The position numbers and the translations under genes are program-made. Below, one piece after another: positions 1-13,600 of a stretch of 64,000 nucleotides of DNA. A model generated the notes under the pieces. That model was not told where the DNA came from. It did not search any database and was given only the letters and a program-made list of their open reading frames with translations. Location: NCBI RefSeq assembly GCF_910596095.1, contig NC_056546.1, positions 16,144,425 through 16,208,424 on the forward strand, in the 5' to 3' direction. Each line of letters opens with the position of its first letter. Position 1 is the first letter of the stretch. Source of the stretch: Thunnus maccoyii. Lineage: Eukaryota > Chordata > Actinopteri > Scombriformes > Scombridae.

Positions 1-240
1 TCTTTAGCAGTCAGGCTAACTTAGACTTAGCCAGAATCTTGCAGCGAGGGAACTGATAAAGTATTCCACCTTAAATGATAAGGCTGGCATTATTTATCTT
101 ATTGCCAACAAATCTCATGAAAAGACCAAAACCACCAACGTGTTTGTCCATCGCTCAGTACTTCCTGCTAATCCCACTTCTGGGGCACCAGATCCCTACC
201 CGTGTGTGGCACTCTCTAAGCTCATTGGTTCCTACTGAAG
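1..240. repeat. possible dispersed repeat fragment
   Basis: No open reading frame of note. The stretch resembles interspersed repeat sequence that I have met in teleost genomes, but I see no second copy in this window and no terminal repeats, so the call is weak. A repeat-library search would settle it. Confidence 0.25.
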
Positions 241-1139
241 ATATAAACCTTTAAAAACAGGTCAAAAATATATACTTCCATTTTTAAAAAAGGTTAAATA
301 ATTTCTAAAGCAGCTGGGAACTGTAGTTTTAAGCAAACGTTACTCAAACACAAGTAAACAGTGTATTTGCTGGGGACTATTTTCAACCTCGGATTAATTC
401 ACATTTGGTGCATTTGTAGTATTCACAGTATTTACTGCAGCAAGGATCAACTCAAAATAAACTACAGTTTTTACAGTTTTTAACACGTTATTGAGTGCAA
501 CACTGTGACTCACTGATGTGTTGTTAATTGTTTTTTGACAACAATGGAGATCTACAAGAGGAATAAGCTACATCAGGTTTTGGATACACAGGGAATACTT
601 ATTATTCATCAATTCATTGTTGGTTTTGTGGGTTTTGTTGACAATACAATTGACAAAAACTAATACGTTTTCATTTTAAATTGTATAACCTTTGCTACAT
701 TTACACCTAGTGTCCATACTATGTTTTTGAACCCCTAAAACAGAGACTTTTGAAAATGCTGCTGACCTCATTTCAGTTTGAAAACTCCAGGATTGCATTT
801 ATATCCTTCAAAAAGTTACAAAAGCAGCAAAAAGTTCTCATGTGGGTATACTGTCATCTAAGTGATAGTATATGTGGGTGTTAATGGAGACATTGTAGGA
901 CTACAAAGTAAAGTAAAACTCCATAAGGTTTACAAGAGGATAGAAACTTATCATAGTGTGTTGTCATGAATTTAACATTTATCTTCAAAGAGCGGAAGTT
1001 TGGATTCAGATGTTCCTCATTTGTTAAGATATTTAAATTGGTTTGAGCTCTTGCCCTGCTGACCCTGCACACCTGCAGCTCTACAACTGACTGGTAGTTA
1101 TTGTACCAGCTGGCCTGAATGGAAACGTTTCCTGTGTTT

Positions 1140-1220
<81 letters not shown>

Positions 1221-3390
1221 TGTTGCTCTTTGGATGTTTAAACCCATGTTTGCATGCACAGTGTCAAAGCCAGCTATGCAATTTTACTATGGAAATGTTT
1301 GTTTTTCCAAATTGCAAGCTGGTACTGGCAATCTTGGGTTCCCACTGTATGATTATCTTATTGAGTGACATACTTTCCTTCAGGGCAGCATGCAGTGGCA
1401 ATTAGAGAATATCTGCTTTTCCCCCAAAGTGTAGATGCTAATCCCAAATGAATGCTGCGCTTTGTGTAACTATTGTTAACCAGTGAAATGTGAAACTTGC
1501 TTCGAATTGATGTGAAACGGTGTACAGTTGCATTAAAGGAGCACCTGATTTTGCAAGCCCTAAAAGCTGTCTTATCATTCATACTCTGCACTTGAGGAGG
1601 ATACTGTAGCAGCGGCCAAGCGGCCAAAAATGGTCTTCCACACGACACAGAGAGCGAGGCGTTTTCTGCGTTCCCACTGAGAGACGCCCCAGAGACACGC
1701 TGTCAAAAACAGCAGTGAAACTTTCTCACACTGTAACCCAGTATTCCCTGGGAAAGGCCTTTGAGAGGGGGATCGTTTCCTCAACAACTACACCACTTTG
1801 CTGTGTCGCTCCTGAGGAAGCAGGGTTCCTGCAGTGGGCTCCTCCTGCTGAACAGGGGCCCCTCTCTCTCCTCTAGCAGGGGCCTGTGAAGGCTGCTGGG
1901 GAGACAAGCAGAGCCGCTCAATGGAGCCCCTCATGTATCAATTACCTGAAATATCAAACAGCACGTAAGAGGGTGGTTGACTTGTTTGTTTGACTTTGGT
2001 GGTCAGACGATTTCTGGCAAAACTCAGAGTGAGAAAAAGCTTATTTACCCCAGAGGATGTGTGAGGGAAGCTGGGTCATTTGTCATCTGAATGACTTATC
2101 TCTATCAGAATTCATCGCCCAGGAAATTCAATTCTGTGCTGCACAATACAGCCAGACAATAACGAGCAGAGAATAAATTTCATGCAGTTTTTTGAGGTGA
2201 AACAAAGTTCAGCGCAGACTGAGCACTGGTGCTGCGGTGAAAACAACAAAGAACACAGTCGGGGTTCAGTTACTTTAAATTCAGTCAGATCCTGAAGTTA
2301 AAATTAGCTCTTTTTTTAACATAGCTTCATTATGCATCAGTCAGACTGGCTACATTTGGGCAGAGACATGCATTTGTCTCTTATCGTGTCACAATCACAG
2401 GCAGGATGTCCAGAAACAAAGCAGAAAGCCAACAAACACTGAGTCCTGACAGGTTTTGAAAAGCCAAACTATGGAGACTCAGAAGGCAGTGTGTGTGAAG
2501 CAGGGGGAGCAGCTTTTGTCATGATAATTACGACACTGAACTTTTGACATGCACATAGGATGGTGGGTGTTAAAAGAAAAAAAAAAGGTGCTGAGTGATG
2601 ACAAGGAAGATGAGAAAAACAACACCTCTGAAAAGAAGAGTTTAAGCACAAAAGTAAGAATTAGTTAAACTAACAATGAGAGCAGTGTAACGTCATACTA
2701 CATCTGCACATACTCCGTAACCGCACCCAAAGACTTCAGAGGACTCATTTACATGAAAAGCGAGGCAACGTGATCGGTTACTAAACCAAACCCCCTTTTT
2801 ACTAACCCTGTCTGCCCCCCTCCACCCAACCCCCCTGGAAACTGCGACCTTGCATTGAAACGGCCTGATTGTCAGCAGACCGGCCTGTGAGTGCAGCAGC
2901 TCTTTGATACCAGGAGGGGGGTTAAAGAGGAGGGGTGAGGAAGGGTTAGGGCCACAAAAGCCTTCTGTTGCAGCCCCGGGAGTGAGGTTACCTGCCCTGC
3001 TCTCTGCGGTGGGGTTTAATTTCACACATGCGCATGCATACGCATAAGCATGCACGTTCCTAATGCAAAACCTCACACACATACACATGTGCACAGCTGC
3101 AGCAGGAGTGTGCATGTGGTTCCTCGGGGGACAAATGAGGTTTGTTTGTCAAGCATTCAGAGCACGACACCAGGACAAAAGCAGTCACATAACCAAAGTA
3201 CTGGGTGACAGATAGTTATTGTTCTCTAGGAAATGACATGGACAAGCTGTTGGAAGCAGGCAGAGATGTTTCCTGCTAAGTTAAGTTTTTTTTTTTTTTT
3301 TAAGTGTGATCTAGGTCTCCTTCTTGGTGGGAACACATCTGCAGCACCTCTCTGAAGCACTGTGGGAAAATTAGACCAGTGGGATTAAAT
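241..3390. other. intergenic, no gene seen
   Basis: AT-rich intergenic DNA. Short open frames occur on both strands, but none has splice-consistent continuation or a recognisable domain. It holds the CA microsatellite at 1,144-1,219 and a T-rich run near 3,286-3,301. The frame at 2,693-3,115 (minus) is low-complexity and without recognisable family features. Confidence 0.6.
1144..1219. repeat. (CA)n microsatellite
   Basis: About 76 nt of CA dinucleotide repeat, interrupted around 1,181-1,190 by two ATAC variants. The minus-strand open frame that reads through it (repeated Cys-Val) is an artefact of the repeat. Confidence 0.98.
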
Positions 3391-4026
3391 TAGGGCTGCA
3401 ACTAACTATTATTTGTCATTATCTTCATTATCTATTAAACGGCAGATTATTTTTTCTCAATTAATCATTTAGTCTACGCTATAAGAAGAGTTAAAAAAAT
3501 AGTCAAAACCTTAAAGAGCCCCTTCACACATGTATTAAGACATATAAAAATGCTCCGCTCTGAACAATAATGTTTGTCTGATGTGGTTTTTCCACAAAAA
3601 AAGCATAATTCCCACTTTAAAATCCTTAAAATGGCATCTAGTCCTCCTCCTTCATTAAAAATTCCAGGATGTATGAATATTTAAATATATTTCATTTCAG
3701 AAGTTTAACTGCTGGACACAAGAAGTTCAGCAAATCAAGCTCATAGGTCTCGTAAAATTAGAAAAACCTGAAACTTTCAACAGGGGAATGTGAAAACAGC
3801 TTTCTAATGTCAAACTCTGCACATACAGCTCAAACATCCAACCGTAGGAACAAGAAGAAAAAGATATTTATGAGTGGAGGAAGACTTTAAATTCACTGTC
3901 CCAGAAAAACGGCAAATCGTCACCTATGAGAAACTGGAACCAGACATTGACTTTTTTTTGCTTGAAAAATGACTGGAATGATTATCTGACTAATTTTCTG
4001 TCGATTCACTGATCGCTGCAGCTCTA
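3391..4026. mobile_element. non-autonomous DNA transposon-like repeat, GGGCTGCAAC family
   Basis: The stretch begins with TAGGGCTGCAACTAACTATT and ends in the diverged inverted match GATCGCTGCAGCTC. AT-rich ATTAAT-type motifs lie just inside both ends. Three related copies lie at 40,061-40,262, 40,284-40,595 and 42,527-42,886. The middle (about 3,520-3,940) is unlike the other copies and starts with AAAGAGCCCCTTCACACATG, so another element may be nested here. No transposase frame is present. Confidence 0.6.
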
Positions 4027-4668
4027 CATTAAATGAGAATGTGGGTAAAATCTTGATAATCCCCACTGACAGCTCTAAAATAAGTGTATGACTGTCTCTG
4101 TTAAATAAAACACGGCAGTAATGTTTGAGAAAGATTTGGACATCTGCAGTGTGTCTGTGGCTGTTTTTTAATATTTAAGAGAGACAAAGTGATTGTTGAA
4201 TGATTATTTACTGGAAATATAAATCTGTCTCTCATTCATATAACAGTGTGATGGCTGCTGGAAGAAAACAGTGTATAAGAGAGTGTGTTTGTGTGTGAAG
4301 GGAGTGGTGGGAGAGGAAACAGACCCGGCATTACATCGACAGGAGGTAAGAAAAGTCCAGTGGCTCCAAGACATAAAAGTCCTCAAAAGTTTCAAAGAGA
4401 CATCTCAGGAAACAAAAGCTTCAAAGGTAAAGGATTCATAAGAGGCTGAGAAGCTGGACCCTCCCTGCTCCTCAAACAAACCCAGTGACAATATGCTACA
4501 TAATTAATATTCCTCATCCAAACTGTGTCTGGTCACACCCGTAAACTCTCCAAACACAGGGATACTATTCCTGATAAATGGCGTGAAGAAACTATTGCTC
4601 TCAGATGTTGGATGCATCAGGTTTTCCTTCCTGTTGGTGCTTAGATCTGTCTGCAGCACACTCCAAGG

Positions 4669-5013
4669 TAGGGCGAGGCAAGATATTGATAATATATCGT
4701 TATCCTGATATGAGACTAGATATCGTCTTAGATTTTGTAATATCATCATATGGCAGAAGTGTCATCTTTTCCCGGTTTTAAAGGGTGCATTACAGTAAAA
4801 TGATGTAATTATCTGAACTTACCAGACTGTTCTAGCTGTTCTATTATGTCTTTACCCACTTTGTCATTATATCCACATTACTGATTATTAATTATCAAAC
4901 ATATCTTGTAAAAGCACCAATACTCATCCCTACAATATTGTCGCAATATCGATACCAAGGTATTTGGTCAAAAATATTGTGATATTTGATTTTGTCCATA
5001 TTGCCCAGTCGTA
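4669..5013. mobile_element. non-autonomous DNA transposon-like repeat, GGGCAATATGG family
   Basis: About 345 nt rich in ATCG/ATAT blocks (ATATCGTTATCC on the left, CAATATCGATACC on the right). The ends are weakly inverted: TAGGGCGAGGCAAGAT on the left and the complement of CATATTGCCCAGTCG on the right. This composition matches a repeat type I know to be abundant in teleosts. There is no coding capacity. Confidence 0.6.
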
Positions 5014-5149
5014 CTTCAAGGACCACTGCAATTATGTTTTACTTCATTTGTATGTGTTTGTCAGAAAATGTAGGTTTATTGTTCTTCTCACCACCCAGAG
5101 TCCTACATGTGATGTGCAGTCACAGGCAGGGAAGTAGCAGGAAAGTTTT

Positions 5150-5313
5150 AACATAGGGGAGTTTTTCCCTTACCGCTGTCACCAAGTGCTGCTCATGGGG
5201 GTAATGTTGGGTCTGTGAATTAAAGAGTCTAGACCTGCTCTATGTGAAAAGTGCCCTAAAATGACTTTTGTCGTTATTTGGTGCTACATAAATAAAATTG
5301 AATTGAATAATGA
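5150..5313 (+). mobile_element. LINE 3' end fragment (L2-like tail)
   Basis: The stretch ends in ATAAATAAAATTGAATTGAA, the tandem ATTGA tail typical of 3' termini of fish L2-type non-LTR retrotransposons. The upstream block (TCTAGACCTGCTCTATGTGA) also fits that 3' UTR. The element is 5'-truncated, as usual for LINE copies, and has no reverse transcriptase here. Confidence 0.6.
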
Positions 5314-5984
5314 TTTGAGGTCTTATGGTTTATGTGCGTCTTTCTTGCTTCTGTTCAGGTCATACTTGAGGTGAAGCAGGTGAAGGATTTAGGAGGGTAA
5401 CAGTGGTTTCCTACCAGAACAGCGCAGGTGTGATTATGTACGTATTTCATATCAAATCCATCGATGTCAGAAATACTGAGGTCGTTAATCCAACGCCTGC
5501 ATCCCACAAACACATGACACTAAAACTAAAGTCTAACTCTTCACTGAATTTCTAAACTCCATTCACCGTTCAACTATACTATTTGTAAATTTGATTTCCC
5601 AGTAAAGTCTAAATCGTTACAAAGGCTCCACACTGCAATAAAAATGTATGTTACAAAATCTGAAGGAGAAATTGTGAATATTTAATTATGTATTAGAGTA
5701 AAAGTGGTCAAATTTGATGATAAATGTAGAGTTGAAGCTCTCTTCAGGTTTGTAAACCCACAAAATTCCCAGAATAAAATACGGATGACGTGACCTCAGT
5801 GTCCTCGATGGAGGCTACAAGCCTGTTAAATATGACAAACATGATGGAAAGATTTTTTTTAAAAAGCCTTCAGTGGAGTTTTAGTGGTCAAGTGCACAAA
5901 AAGAAAGCCTAGTATTTAATCTCTCAACTAAATCTGATCACGCTATCATTATGTGATTGAGTTTTTTTCACTTCATCAATAAGT
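5314..5984. other. intergenic, nothing recognised
   Basis: AT-rich sequence with no long open frame, no obvious terminal repeats and no microsatellite. I see nothing that supports a gene or an element. Confidence 0.5.
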
Positions 5985-6602
5985 CTTTTTCTCAGTAGAC
6001 ATTTGGTCTGCACAGATGCAATCAATAACATTTATGATGACTGCACTGCATTTATGTGTTTATTACACTGGCTCAGAGGATGGAACGACTGAAACGGAGC
6101 CATCGTTAATGTTTTTAGTTACAACTGAGCTTTTCCTGCTGCAACAAGTCAAAATGTTTGCTGTTTTATAACCAGCACTGCAGCTTTAGTGAACCGTGCA
6201 AGAGAGAAGAAAACATAAAAGTTTGTCAATGTATGAAGAAAGGTTAATAATAAAAAGAGTTTATGTGCTTTATGTGCTTGACTGTTAGACTCTGCTGCCC
6301 CCTGCTGGTGAGAAAAGCAGTATTACAAACATAAATACCACAGCTCAGGATATGCTTTTTTAGTTTTTAACCACTAATAAAAAGCCTTTTTCACAGAAGA
6401 CACTTTGACCTGCAACCGTAGCAAAAGTAAATAATAAAATTAATAATGGCTAAATTCCATTTAAGCCTCAGTTTCAGGATCCTGGTGCACGCTGGCTCAC
6501 CAGGACAACTGAACACAACAGAACCATAAATAATGTTATTAGTAACACTTGTGCTTTTCCTACAACGACAAGTTGAAATGTCTGCTGTGAAAAAAAAAGC
6601 TT
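5985..6602. repeat. two tandem copies of a dispersed repeat
   Basis: Copies at about 5,985-6,180 and 6,375-6,602 share an order of motifs: AAGNCTTTTTC, a TGGCTCA block, CCAT..TTAATGTT, then TGCTTTTCCT and TGTCTGCTGT/TGTTTGCTGT. A third partial copy lies at about 24,455-24,535 inside the nfu1 3' UTR. Class unknown; no coding potential. The 30 nt around 6,295-6,315 (TGCCCCCTGCTGG) is another motif often seen in fish repeats. Confidence 0.55.
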
Positions 6603-7112
6603 TTAGAAATCTTTCAGTTGATTTATTTACACAACCAACAGGTGGAAGAATGCAGACACATTATGGTGTTAAAATGAACCACTTTACTCTTGCACAAGAC
6701 ATCCAGAGTACATTTCATTTTCAATAGAAAAATAAAATTGCCTGCTTTTGAGAACATTTGAACGCAACAGGGGCTCTTTTGTAGAACGACCCGAAACCAA
6801 CGCACACAGTCCAGAGATGGATTTCAAAGTGTTAAATGTCTTTGCAGCAGAGACTCCTTCAGCAGAACACACACATTCATTGAGCTTATCTTTTGGTTCG
6901 TATGTGGTTTCCATTTCTTTTTTTTTTTTTAAGATGCTCGTCACAGTAAAACATGAAACTCAGTAACTGGCAACGCAGCAGTTGGTGGATACAGCCACAA
7001 GGTGCCGACAGCAAAAAGGTCCGAGGGAGGCAGGAACCATGCATAGCCATGTGTCGGAAAAAACAGCGGAAACCAGTTAAATCAGCCAAATGGAGGAACT
7101 ACAAACAATGTG

Positions 7113-7118
7113 TTTATT
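7113..7118 (-). promoter_or_regulatory. predicted poly(A) signal of ccar1
   Basis: TTTATT on the plus strand reads AATAAA on the minus strand, 540 nt after the ccar1 stop codon. It would give a 3' UTR of about 560 nt ending near 7,090-7,100. I did not find a better signal nearer the stop. This is a prediction only. Confidence 0.5.
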
Positions 7119-7657
7119 GAACACAGTTGTGGTTAAACAGCGGAGGGGGACGATTTGCAAAGAAATTCTGTCTGAACCACATGGAGCCCCTTCTCACTCT
7201 TATCCATCCAAAATTAGTTTCTTTTAAATATAGTTTTTTTTATGAATTCTCTCGCACATAAATAGCATCATTATTGCTCATTAGAAAAACAAAAATCTCT
7301 TAAAAGTACAACTCACACATACTGGCATTTCGATCTACAATGTGGCAGAACAAAGCTAAAGCTATAAAGCAACAGCAAAAAAATGTTAGCAACTCAACTG
7401 AATTTACTTAACACTATGAAAATAAGCTTCTCAAAGCTTTGTCATAGTTGAAATTAGTCTAAGAAACGTAACTGTCTGTACACAGAAACTGAGGTCAAAT
7501 TAACACAAGGGAACTAATTCATGAATAAATTTATACATGTAATCGAGACAGTAAGTCCGAACAAAACAGTCAAATTATGCTTGTTTAGTGAATATTTACA
7601 CATTTCTTAATGATAATCAGTGTTACAGATTAGCTTAATTTATTTTAAAGGTGTCAC

Positions 7658-10600
7658 TCATTCATCAGCACCGTTTGCTTGAGACGTCCGAACGTGATCG
7701 CTGGCGGCTTCGTCACCAGACTCGTTATCTTGATTCTAAGAAAGGGTGAAAACCAATCAGTGAATATGCAATTATTTCCTGCTTTAAGGTAAAAACTAAC
7801 TAGATGAAGAGCAGTTTGGTGCATTTTTAAAATGTTGTACCTTTTTCAGCACTGCCAGCAGCCCGTTGACGGACTCCATCAGGGTCTTGGACGTCTTGTT
7901 AATCTGGTCGTAGTAGATCGTCTTCTGCTCCTCCACGGCCTTCAGAGTCTTCTCAGTTTGGCTCAGATTGGTTTTCACATCCTCCAGCTCCCTGGTCAAG
8001 GACTTGTTGGCTTGTTCCAACTGTGCTTTAACCTTTGCATCTTCATCTGGATAAAGACCAAAACATAAAGCTAAGACGGAGTTTCACAGTGAAGGTGGAT
8101 CAACTACTAAATAACGTCATAAGCATCAACGGGAAAATCCAGGTTTAAGAAACACTTAAACACTTGTTTACAAACCATCTGATTCTACTTTAAGTTGTCA
8201 TGTTGAATTCAGAAAAAAATACATCATCTAAGAAAAATGTTCCAGCTGCGTAATACTGGAAATACTAATCTTACTAAAATAAGACTTTTTGGTCACAGTT
8301 TAAAATGTATTACTGTCAAAATCCCATGTTGTACTTTGTGGCAGCTGAGAGGAATGTGCCAGTTCACGTAATCACAGCAACCACAGATAAGAGACTGCAG
8401 AGTGAAGTGAGGCTGGACTTTTCTGTAGCAAAGCTCAAATTGAGCCAGATCATTGTCCTGATGGACTACTGACACAGAGTGTAGCTTGCAACTTAAAACA
8501 ACATCCAGTCTTACGTGATTCAAAGTTCAAATCGTACCCATTTTGGCATCCTGCACCATGAGTTTCTGTTCAATCTCCTCCCTTGCTTTCTCACTCTTCT
8601 CCAGTTTCTGCATCATGCTGCCGATGTCGACCATCGCTCCGTTATACACGATCAGATTACCCGACTCGCTGGCTTCCGACTGAGCACGAGCTTTTGGGGC
8701 AGGAAGTAGCCCTCGGTTACCTGAGAGGAAACATTAGATAGAATTTTTAATAAAAGAAAAGTCTGCTACACCAGCCCTCCGCCATCATAGCTTACTCACT
8801 TGCTTCATTGATTGTGTTAAAACACTAATAGAAACATGTTTAACGATAAAAACATGTTAACTCACCTATGAGGTTTTCTATCTGCGATTCATTAAAGGAA
8901 GGAACAGGCTCGTCCTTTCCTCTGTCTGTCAGTTTCCGGTAGTAACAAGACTCTCTGATGACCGGCTTGTTCAGCAGCTTCTTTATCTGCAAACAGACAA
9001 AAATCAACATGACTGACAGACTAAGAAGATCAACAGATTAAGAAACAGAGCATGAACATGATAAGGAGTGTGTGTGTGTGTTTACCTGAGCACGAGAAAG
9101 ATGTAGTCCCAGTGTGTACAAGATCTCCTCCAAGTCTCTCTCCAGTAAATAGCCACAGTGGCTCTGGTCAAAGTAGACAAACGCCATCAGCAGCTCCTTG
9201 TTGTATGTGACCATCTGCTTCTTCTCCTGGACACAACAACGACCACATTTAGACCAACAGCTATGTATACATTACGTCAGTGTCTTCACATGCTGAGAAC
9301 GGTAAACAACTGACCTTATCTTTAGATGATCTCTCTTTTGACGATTTGCGGTCATCTTTGCGATCTTTCCTGTCTCGGTCATTGGAATCGTCATCATCCT
9401 TGTCTAACAAACAGCAATGATGAATGTGAACAAATGGAGCAAAGTTGAACAAAAATGACACTATAACTGCAAGGAAATAGAACTAAACAATCACTGATTT
9501 TTGCCAATACATTTTTAATTTTTATGATTATTACTTTGGAAAAAAAACAAAAAAACAAATACAAACAATGTTTTTCCCAACTTAAGGCCTTAGAAACTGT
9601 GGAAATGTTATCCATCACAAGTTCAGCGTGGTGCATGATTTCTCATCATTGACCAAATGTGGGAAATTTGAAAACAACTGATAAAAAAAAAAAAAGGAGA
9701 GATAGAGAGAGAGAGCAGTACCATCGTCATCATCATCCTCTGCATCTTCAGCCTCCATGGGGTCATATTCTTCAGCGTTAGCCGTACTGCCATCATCTTC
9801 GTTCTCCTCCTCATCACGAGACTCCTCTTTTTTCATGACCTTGTCATCGTACTGGTTAAAAACACAAATCATACAACTGTATGAAAACACACATCAGTGC
9901 GAATGATGATGATGATGAGTGAATGAGGTTTGAGAGACTTACCTTCTTCTTCTCCTCCTCGTCCTCTTTGGATTTCTTTACTGCTGGCTCTTCATTCTCC
10001 TCTTCTTTCTCCTTCTTTATTTCACGCTTTTCAGCCTCCTTCTTTTCTGCCTCTTTTTTGGCCTTCTTCTCCTTTTCCTTCTTTTCATCCTTGGCAGGAA
10101 TAGCAGCGAGGGCTTTAAATATGCGGTAGCCAAAATCTCTCTGTAGCATCTCGTTAAACAGCTCAGCAAACAGGGAAACCTGGACAGAGATGGAGGACAG
10201 TGTATAATCAACCTGCATTGATGTTTGTGTCATTCAAAACTGATGCTGTTGCTTCACACACTAACAAAGAGCATTTGCATTGTACAGTCTTTCATTTTTC
10301 ATGCAAAGCAACTGAAAATAAATTAAAAATGTCAGTAATTCTCACCTCAAAAGAGTGCTCCTTGTTGTCTTCCAGTCTGTAGTCCAGCAGCACACTCAGG
10401 GACATAACACTACAGTCAAATTTGCCATTCTTGGCTGCCCAGTTAGGATGTACGATGATGGTGGGCTCATCAGGGAGGATGTAGCGCCTTTCTCTACGCT
10501 GGCGCTCAAGCTCCTCCTGTCTCTTCCTTTCCTCCTCCTAGCAGAGGAAGAACTCTTTGATTAGAAGAAGACTTGTTGCAAAATTTAAGCCAAGCACTGA

Positions 10601-13600
10601 CAAACCAGATAATCTGTGTTACACGATATAAGAAGACATCCACAGTATTTTAGTCTAATGTCACCACTACTGCTAAATTCTCTGAAATAATTAAATCTTA
10701 TCCACTTGATAATTTCAACTTTCTGTGTACCTCTCTGTCTTCCTCAATGCGAGCTGGCTCCTCTTCCTCTGGAGCTTTGCTCTCTGCTTTCTCAGGCTCC
10801 TTGGACTCCTCCACCTGCTCCTCCACCTTCAGCTGCTTTGTGAGACGGGCGATCAACTGTGACTTTAACCCCTTAGAGCTTAGAGAGCGACAATCAAGCT
10901 CCTTGCGCAGGTCGTTTACCTACAAACAGAGAAAATATAGGGACATGGGGTGTTAACCTCAGGGAGAGAAGAAGAAATGTTGTTGTTTCTTATGACTAGA
11001 TGATCCAATGTAGCTGTTCTCACTAATCAGGCCAAGACTTTCAACTGATGTGAACATTTCTTCACACAAGATGTGAAATATCAAGTATGACAGTCATACA
11101 GACAAGTATCTCCACACAGATTGTTCAGCTGCACATCTAGCTGAGAGTGCTGAGGTCTGCTCCTTAAACTGTACCTTCATTGATTTCGGATCAAGTTTAG
11201 CCCAGTGAGTGGGAGTACTAACGTCCTTCGATTCATCGCCATCCTTCTCCTCTTCCTCCTTGACAGGAAATCATTGAGATAGAGACAGGCAGAGAGAGAG
11301 AAAGAGGAGGGATAGCAAACAGTCAGTATACCACTTGTGGCCTAAGGGAGCTTTAAAGTTGATCCGTGCAAGAAGCAAGGTCACATCTGTCTTTCATTGT
11401 CTCGTCCTAGTGAGCTCTCGACTGTGTTTAAGTCCACTGCTACTGAAGCATACACAGGGAAGCTCTCTAGCTCTTATAAAAAAACCAACAGAAATGCCCC
11501 CCAGCTGCCAATCAATCAATCTGTGGAACACAAAAAAGGTAAAAATCAATGAGAGGTGTGTCCAAAAGGTGTGTAGGTACATCAGGTGAACTGAAGCTGG
11601 TCTCCAAACGGAGTGAGGACAGGGTGGCCCTACCATGGTCTATGACTGGGGTACTGGGTTTGCCATTTATGGGTTTTATACACCTACATCAGATAGGAGT
11701 CATCTGTCCTTCTGTCCAACCAACTGCCCTGGAAAAACCAAATTCTACATATAGTCCAAATGAAAATGTAGAATCCAACAACAAGAACAGACAAGAAACA
11801 GGACTTGGGGGAGGTTCTCTTTTCGAAGTCAGACGATATCAAATTGATGTGAAAAATCATATAAAAATACACATTTCTACAACAAACACATTATTTATAT
11901 GCAACTGACTCCACAGATTCCAGCGTATTAAAAAAATTAAACATTCCAGTGTTAAAACAATCACCACTGGTTCAAATTTAAAAACAATTTGAGATCATTG
12001 CTAATTCAATTTGCAAGCACCAAAAGCAGGTTAAGCAGCTGTTATTTATAAAACAAATGACAACAAAATGCTGGGATTAACATTAGTGATTAAACCCAGA
12101 TTAGCACCGAATTATGAGGTGTTTGGGGAGCTGGAAGCTGTTTTACCAGTTGCGATCGGGGCCTACACAACACAACCTAGTCTCACTGCTTCCACTGTAT
12201 GTGTCTGCTGGATGTGAGGGAAGGTGGGAGTGCTGATGGAGGAGTTGGAGCAGAGGAGAAGGGGGCAAGTGGAGGAGTAAACAGAAGAAGCCTAGGTGAG
12301 GTTTGGTGGAAAAATAATCTGCCTGTGTTCGTGTCTGTGTGCGTGGATGGTGAGGTGCGCTTTGTGTATGATGTTTATCTGGGGTTTGTTTTTTTTGTAA
12401 TTCCTGTGCCTTCCTGTGAGAAGCGGAAATGAGAAGAGAGGGATTAGCGGTTCAGTGCCTGTTCTCCATCCGCCTCCTTTCGCTCGGCCGACAGCTTCTC
12501 AGCCAGCTGCTCCCGGAGTCGCCGTGACAGCACCTCCCACTCTGAGCGGGTAGGAAGACAATGCCAAACATCCGGAAGAAACAAAACCACTGTCTCCACA
12601 TGAGCAGGGACTGTCCGCCCCTTGTGTGTCTCCTCCGGCCGATGATAGCGAATCTCTGCAAAACGATACCTGTCGCAAAGGAAGAAGGTGCATTGGAAAG
12701 AAACATTCTGGTCAGGACAAATATAAAAAGCAAGCCTTGCTAGGGCGAGCCTTCTACAGCTATTCCCTCCCATGAGGTCACTGAATGATCGTATCATTAC
12801 AGTGACCATCTCCCCCGCAACACACGGCATTGACAAATGGACCCAGTCTGCAGCTCTCCAACTGTTGTCACAGGTTACGGCAGCCATTTTGAGAAGGTTG
12901 ACAGACAATCACATAAAATAAATCACACCCCCAAATTCATCCCCATTATAGCTTCAGCCAATTATAGATGAGTGCTCTGCATTTAACATAACGCACTACA
13001 TTAGGGTTGTGCGAAGAGAGACAGAATCAACAGGACAGTGAAAGCCAGTTAAATATGTAAGATATTTAACAAGAGGATAGAAAAATAAAAACAACAAAGT
13101 AATGGCAGTGTCTTCTGGTCCAGGCTACTGCTTCCAGCCACAGTCCATGCGTTTGGTTTTTCATCACAATGAAATAGGCGTATATATATGTATATATATA
13201 TATAAATATAAATTTATATATAAATGTATAGAAAGTGTGACAGAAAGAGAGAGCCAAGGCGACAACACACAAAAGGCCAAAAAGAACATTGCACAACACA
13301 ATAAATGATAGAAAATAATAAGTAGCAAATTAACAACACAATAAACATTAATAGAAAAATAGAAAATAAAAATATCACCCGACATACCCAGGATGAGATT
13401 TAGTATAGAGGCAGTAAAATGTTGCAGCATATAATAGATACTCAATTTGGATTTTTAGTACCAGCAGAGTTAACAGAAATACAATCAAATAGAAAAATAA
13501 ATATGGATGAGAGTAACAGCTCTTACCACTGAGTGCACAGACTAAGGTCTATGCCTGTGAGTGCCTTGCAACAGCGTATGGCTGTCTTTATAAGGACTGA

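Noticed and set aside
881-1216. 111-aa minus-strand open frame starting with repeated Cys-Val
   Set aside because: The N-terminal half is a translation of the CA microsatellite, and the rest has no family features or splice context.
9923-10129. Ser/Phe-rich plus-strand frame
   Set aside because: Antisense shadow of the Lys/Glu-rich ccar1 exon 9943-10179.
12444-12908. 154-aa minus-strand frame as a separate small gene
   Set aside because: It is the ccar1 exon 12459-12669 plus flanking intron. The exon part alone matches human CCAR1.
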